Both the position numbers and the translations under genes were made by a program. A stretch of DNA of 64,000 nucleotides from an uncultured Woeseiaceae bacterium (GTDB taxonomy: Bacteria; Pseudomonadota; Gammaproteobacteria; Steroidobacterales; Woeseiaceae), in the NCBI GenBank assembly GCA_902510755.1, contig CABXCS010000003.1, forward strand, positions 19,285 through 83,284, in the 5' to 3' direction. This document shows positions 59,928-64,000 of this stretch, one piece after another. Each line of letters begins with the position of its first letter. The stretch's first letter is position 1. The notes beneath the pieces were generated by a model. The model saw only the letters and a list, made by a program, of their open reading frames with translations, did no database searches and was not told the origin of the DNA.

Positions 59928-60082
59928 TTATTATCTCCATTACATCGTAATTTCTATTCTATCATCAATATGATCAATCCCATTTAATGTGTGATTGTGA
60001 TGTATTATGTAAAAACTTTGTTAAGTATACTTTAACTAGCGCTAATAACATGTTTAGATGAATCAAAATTGAGGAGAAATCT

Positions 60083-61420
60083 ATGCTAGAAGTTATTCTA
60101 AATATTTTTATTTTTGCCTTGTTGGTATTGTTTATAGCACGTCAAATGCAGTCAGGACTGACATTATCAAAGCAGATCCTTCTTGGGTTATTTCTCGGAG
60201 TTTTCTTCGGACTAGCGCTTCAAGTCATTTATTCTAATCATGGCCTAGTTATTCAAGAGACGCTTGTTTGGACTAATGTAATTGGCTCAAGTTACGTTAA
60301 TCTCTTGAGAATGGTGATCATGCCATTAGTGTTAACGATGATGATAGCGGCTGTGGTTAAAATGAAAGATGTAGCTGCATTGGGAAAAGTTGGTTTCTCT
60401 GTAGTTCTAATCCTCCTGGGAACAACTATGATTTCTGCTCTGGTAGGGATAGGTGTTTCAAATTTGTTTGGATTATCAATGGATGGATTGACTGAAGGTG
60501 CCAGAGAACTCTCTCGTGCCAGTTCTTTAACTACAAGACAAGAATCTATCGCGAGTCTGGGACTTGCAGACATGCTGGTGAGATTTATTCCTTCTAATAT
60601 ATTCTCAGATTTAACTGGCGCAAGACCAACATCTGTAATTGCTGTGGTGATTTTTGGTATCCTATTTGGTATTGCTGCTTTAATGGTGGCTAAAGAGGAT
60701 CAAGAGAAAGCGGAATCAATTACATCTTTTATCGATACAACTCAAGCCATAATAATGAAATTAGTTAGGATGATTATGCTATTAACACCTTATGGAATTT
60801 TAGCTTTAATGACAAAAGTTGTTGCTGGCTCAGATGCTGGTGATATTCTTGATTTGATTAGTTTTGTATTAGCCTCATATTTCGCAATTTTTATTATGTT
60901 TATGGTTCACGCTTCGTTACTTAAATTAAATGGGGTAAATGTGGTTCAATACTTTAAGAATATATGGCCAGTTTTAACTTTTGCATTTACCTCAAGGAGC
61001 TCAGCAGCAACAATCCCCCTAAATGTGGAAACTCAAGTGGATAAATTAAAGGTCCCTCAATCAATAGCCAATCTCTCTGCTTCTCTAGGCGCTACTATTG
61101 GACAGAATGGTTGTGCTGGCATTTACCCTGCTATGCTAGCCGCGATGATTGCACCTTCCATGGGAGTTAACCCAATGGACCCTATGTTTATTCTATCATT
61201 AGTTATGGTAGTAACTATCAGTTCATTTGGTATAGCGGGTGTGGGTGGTGGTGCCACCTTTGCGGCTCTGGTTGTGCTGCCCGCAATGGGCTTTCCTGTT
61301 GCATTGGTAGCATTGTTGATATCTATAGAACCTCTCATAGATATGGCTAGAACCGCATTAAATGTTAATGGCTCAATCATGGCGGGAGTTATTACAGGTC
61401 GTAGAGTGAATGTTGAATAA
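60083..61420 (+). CDS. Dicarboxylate/amino-acid:cation symporter, L-cystine (TcyP)-like
   Basis: The 445-residue DAACS carrier has about eight helices plus hairpins. It shows 'SSYVNLLRMVIMPLVLTMMIAAVV', the Ser-rich hairpin 'TFAFTSRSSAATIPLNVETQ', 'IGQNGCAGIYPAMLAAMIAPSMG' and 'GIAGVGGGATFAALVVLPAMG'. The N-terminal 'FALLVLFIARQMQSGLTLSKQILLGLFLG' matches the TcyP/YdjN cystine group more than GltP/DctA. It would import L-cystine, glutamate or a dicarboxylate with Na+ or H+. GAGGAG precedes the ATG. A cupin gene follows 53 bases later. Confidence 0.88.
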   Translation: MLEVILNIFIFALLVLFIARQMQSGLTLSKQILLGLFLGVFFGLALQVIYSNHGLVIQETLVWTNVIGSSYVNLLRMVIMPLVLTMMIAAVVKMKDVAALGKVGFSVVLILLGTTMISALVGIGVSNLFGLSMDGLTEGARELSRASSLTTRQESIASLGLADMLVRFIPSNIFSDLTGARPTSVIAVVIFGILFGIAALMVAKEDQEKAESITSFIDTTQAIIMKLVRMIMLLTPYGILALMTKVVAGSDAGDILDLISFVLASYFAIFIMFMVHASLLKLNGVNVVQYFKNIWPVLTFAFTSRSSAATIPLNVETQVDKLKVPQSIANLSASLGATIGQNGCAGIYPAMLAAMIAPSMGVNPMDPMFILSLVMVVTISSFGIAGVGGGATFAALVVLPAMGFPVALVALLISIEPLIDMARTALNVNGSIMAGVITGRRVNVE

Positions 61421-61473
61421 TTTTCTTCAAAGCCTATTAGGATTAATGGATAATTATAAAATTTGATCTCTCT

Positions 61474-62577
61474 ATGCTAAGTACTGATGCCAATATTTCC
61501 GGTGCGATTTTATTAAATTGTAAAGAATTTGATAAAAATTTGGTGTTCTTTAATAAGGAAGCTGGTTTTAAGCTAAAGTTGATCTATCCAGCAGACTCAC
61601 CTCGTCATGCGATACTGATTGGTTACGGGTTAACCATTCATCTAACCAAAAGTGATCATGATACTGATATAACTATTTTTTTGGTTAGTGATGATAAAGA
61701 ATTTGTACTCACAGAAAACTCATCTATGCAGGCTCCAAATGGAGTGAGGTTGGAGTTTAAGAGTAATGAAATTAATTGTAGTGATGAATTGGTCATGCCA
61801 CCTCTACAAAATAATGTAGTTGTTCAAAAACTTATAAATAAGGATGATTGGGTTGACGGAAGAGCGGGAATGCAATATCGGGATCTTATTCCAAATCGAT
61901 TGGGTGGTCGTTTTATTGCATCTCACATTCGAATAGAAGAGGGTGGTCCAGTTCCTGATTATGTTCATTATCATCATATTCGTTTTCAGTTGATATATTG
62001 TCATAAGGGTTGGGTTAAAGCTGTTTATGAAGATCAAGGCGAGCCATTTATTATGAAGGCAGGTGATTGTGTTCTTCAGCCTCCTCATATTAGACATCAA
62101 GTATTAGAATGCTCAGATCAGTTTGAAGTAATTGAGGTCGGGTGTCCAGCTGAACATAAAACACTGGTTGATCATGAGATGATTTTACCCACCCCAAAAG
62201 TTCGACCAGATCGTGATTTTAATGGTCAGAAATTTGTTTTTCATAAAAAAGATGATACTAAGAATGTTACAACTATTAGAGAGGATGGTTTTAATGCAAG
62301 AGATATAGGTATTTTAAGTGCTACTAGCGGTGAAGTTTCAGTGTTTGCACTAACTTACGAAAAAAAAATACAATTTAAATCATTAACGCATCAAAAAGAA
62401 TTTTTATTTTATTTTATTCTGGCTGGTAATCTAGTGATTGAAATTGATAATGATGTCTTTGAATTGAGCGAAGGTGATGCATTTTCTATTCCCGCCTCTA
62501 TTTCATATTGTTTTCATGAGCTATCAAATAATATTGAATTGCTTGAAATTGCTCTTCCTAATATAAATTGCCACTAA
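61474..62577 (+). CDS. Bicupin protein with N-terminal VOC-like region
   Basis: The 367-residue protein begins with a short region like half of a VOC/glyoxalase fold ('DKNLVFFNKEAGFKLKLIYPAD...HAILIGYGLTIHL'). A first cupin (about 155-235) has 'VPDYVHYHHIRFQLIYCHKGWVKAVYEDQGE' and 'LQPPHIRHQVLE', with several His that can bind metal. A second cupin (about 285-360) has 'KEFLFYFILAGNLVIEID' and 'LSEGDAFSIPASISYCFHEL'. Cupins include dioxygenases, isomerases and binding proteins, so the activity is unknown. No signal peptide is present. It follows a cystine-type carrier and converges with an NSS transporter gene. Confidence 0.78.
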   Translation: MLSTDANISGAILLNCKEFDKNLVFFNKEAGFKLKLIYPADSPRHAILIGYGLTIHLTKSDHDTDITIFLVSDDKEFVLTENSSMQAPNGVRLEFKSNEINCSDELVMPPLQNNVVVQKLINKDDWVDGRAGMQYRDLIPNRLGGRFIASHIRIEEGGPVPDYVHYHHIRFQLIYCHKGWVKAVYEDQGEPFIMKAGDCVLQPPHIRHQVLECSDQFEVIEVGCPAEHKTLVDHEMILPTPKVRPDRDFNGQKFVFHKKDDTKNVTTIREDGFNARDIGILSATSGEVSVFALTYEKKIQFKSLTHQKEFLFYFILAGNLVIEIDNDVFELSEGDAFSIPASISYCFHELSNNIELLEIALPNINCH

Positions 62578-62587
62578 AATTTTGATT

Positions 62588-63952
62588 TCAAGCTAGAGTT
62601 AGATCAATTAGAACTATACCGATAGCAATTGGGGCAATAAATTTGTTTGTGAAGCGCCAGTATATCTGCCAATTGGCAGAATCCTGTGAGAATTGTTCCT
62701 TCATTAATGAATTCTTAATTACCCAGCCTGAGAATGTAGCAATCAATAATGCGTTGATGGGCAGTAGCAAGTTAGCTACGGTATAATCTACTATACCAAA
62801 GAAATTACGCTCAACCCCGAGAAATTCTAATGGCTTAACATCAGCGATAGTGCTGAATGAGAGAACCGATCCAAGGGCAAAAATCCAGATAGTAAACCCA
62901 GAAATTATACTTAAAATTTTCCTCTTACCTGGATATTTTTCTTCTAGCCAGGAAACAATAGGCTCTAGCATACCCATAGTGGAAGTATAGGCGGCAAAAA
63001 TTAATAGTATAAAGAAAAGAATACCAACTAGATATCCTCCTGGCATACCACCAAAGGCAATTGGCAATGTGATGAAGATTAAACTAGGCCCTTCACCTGG
63101 ATTGAGATTATTGGCAAAAACAATAGGAAAAATTGCCAGCCCCGCCAGGAGTGCAATTAATGTATCTCCAATACAAACAATTGCTGCCGACTCCTTAATT
63201 GAATAATGGTCTGGCATATAAGCTCCATAGGTCATAATTAAACCAGTGCCAATTGCTAGGGAAAATAAAGCTTGTCCGAGCGCCATAATGATTGATTGAG
63301 TATTGATTTTGCTGAAATCTGGGCTAAAAAGAAAATCTAGCGCCTGAAGGAACTCACCTTGGATCATGCCGTATATAACTAAAATTATAATAAGAACAAA
63401 TAGTAAGGGCATAAGTATCTTAGATATTTTAGCAATTCCATTGTTCACACCTTTTGCTATAACCCACACCGTCATTGAAATAAAAAATCCACTTAAGAAG
63501 ATTTGTAAAATCGGATGATTTGTTCTTTCATTAAATAGCTGTGCAGAATTAGCTCCATCAATCCCATGAAAGGAGTTCAGGATTGCTAAATGCAGATAAT
63601 CTATCGCCCAGGCACAAACTACAACGTAATAACTAAAGCCCAAAAATGGTAGTAAGACACCCATCCAACCAATGGATTTCCAAAATGAACTAGCATCATG
63701 AGAGGCTACAAGTTCTTTCACAGAGTTAAGAGGACTTTTGTGACATTTTCTACCAATTAGCATTTCACTGGAAAGTATTGGTAGACCTAGTAAAAAAACA
63801 AATGCTAAATAAATTATGACAAAACCACCACCACCGTTTTCTCCTGCAATGTAGGGAAATCGCCATAAATTACCCAGACCAACCGCACCACCGACGGTAG
63901 CTAAAAGAAAGGCGGGTCTATTTGACCAAGTTGTAAAGTTATTATCACTCAT
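62588..63952 (-). CDS. Sodium-dependent neurotransmitter-symporter-family (NSS/SNF) transporter
   Basis: The 454-residue membrane protein has about 11-12 helices and the NSS start 'TWSNRPAFLLATVGGAVGLGNLWRFPYIAGENGGG' (Na+ and substrate site) with 'IMALGQALFSLAIGTGLIMTYGAYM' later. NSS carriers such as LeuT and MhsT import amino acids with sodium; bacterial members of this length often have 11 helices. The exact amino acid is unknown. It starts at ATG 63952, leaving 48 bases to the right edge, where no gene start can be judged. Confidence 0.93.
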   Translation of the reverse strand: MSDNNFTTWSNRPAFLLATVGGAVGLGNLWRFPYIAGENGGGGFVIIYLAFVFLLGLPILSSEMLIGRKCHKSPLNSVKELVASHDASSFWKSIGWMGVLLPFLGFSYYVVVCAWAIDYLHLAILNSFHGIDGANSAQLFNERTNHPILQIFLSGFFISMTVWVIAKGVNNGIAKISKILMPLLFVLIIILVIYGMIQGEFLQALDFLFSPDFSKINTQSIIMALGQALFSLAIGTGLIMTYGAYMPDHYSIKESAAIVCIGDTLIALLAGLAIFPIVFANNLNPGEGPSLIFITLPIAFGGMPGGYLVGILFFILLIFAAYTSTMGMLEPIVSWLEEKYPGKRKILSIISGFTIWIFALGSVLSFSTIADVKPLEFLGVERNFFGIVDYTVANLLLPINALLIATFSGWVIKNSLMKEQFSQDSANWQIYWRFTNKFIAPIAIGIVLIDLTLA

Positions 63953-64000
63953 TTATTAAATTTTTTGGTTACCATAAGTGGTTGATAATTAATCTAGGGG

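Noticed and set aside
1..64000. CRISPR arrays, tRNA/rRNA genes, insertion sequences or prophage
   Set aside because: No regular spaced repeats, cloverleaf or rRNA-like segments, transposases, integrases or phage structural genes were recognised by reading; a tRNAscan and IS search would settle this.

Overview
The window is one AT-rich bacterial chromosome segment with tightly packed genes, short gaps, frequent ATGA overlaps and many TTG/GTG starts. Gene content points to a free-living, probably marine, aerobic gammaproteobacterium: monomeric isocitrate dehydrogenase, a PII protein, a CpxRA-like pair, azurin, haem A synthase, two DUF6152 proteins, a TonB-dependent receptor and several sodium-driven transporters. 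The compact AT-rich style recalls OM182/Pseudohongiellaceae or SAR86-type lineages; that placement is an inference from style and content. I saw no rRNA, tRNA, insertion sequence, prophage or CRISPR array.

Layout. 1-2.7 kb: exported proteins (two DUF6152 proteins, an ABM-like lipoprotein, an exported hydratase-like protein). 2.8-7.6 kb: a trans-sulfuration enzyme, haem A synthase, an Lrp regulator, and a cytochrome c / NorB-like pair whose large subunit seems to have changed metal ligands. 7.6-10.9 kb: ferric-iron ABC transporter behind a near-perfect Fur box. 11.1-17.4 kb: YeiH-like exporter, cold-shock protein, a lipoprotein formylglycine-generating-enzyme homologue with both catalytic cysteines, a CMD protein, acetoacetyl-CoA synthetase and a thioesterase. 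17.4-20.2 kb: CpxA/CpxR-like pair with a divergent CpxP/Spy-like gene.

20.4-31.6 kb is the most unusual part: a nine-gene same-strand cluster of two lipoproteins, a membrane Ser/Thr kinase, an FHA-PEGA-FGE-like membrane protein, a small exported acidic protein, an ExbB/TolQ/MotA-type channel subunit, a degenerate actin/Hsp70-like protein with a C-terminal FHA domain, and two paralogous membrane-anchored vWA proteins. The vWA anchors carry a Phe-Leu-Asp motif at the place where ExbD/TolR carry their essential Asp. I propose a phospho-regulated, ion-driven envelope machine in which vWA proteins replace ExbD/TolR.

31.6-43.7 kb: azurin, pterin dehydratase, threonine/serine dehydratase, divergent ilvB and ilvH, proB-proA, monomeric IDH, an LplT-like MFS protein, a SYLF protein and PII. 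43.8-50.2 kb: desaturase, then a run of a TIM-barrel protein, SDR, acyl-CoA-metabolism phosphotransferase, two crotonases and a 3-hydroxyisobutyrate dehydrogenase-like protein. 50.2-54.1 kb: a TPP-riboswitch-controlled thiamine uptake operon (TonB receptor, thiamine-binding protein, PnuT-like permease, kinase). 54.1-64 kb: GloB, histidine phosphatase, haloalkane dehalogenase, a DUF4212/symporter pair, an aminotransferase, a cystine/dicarboxylate symporter, a bicupin protein and an NSS transporter.
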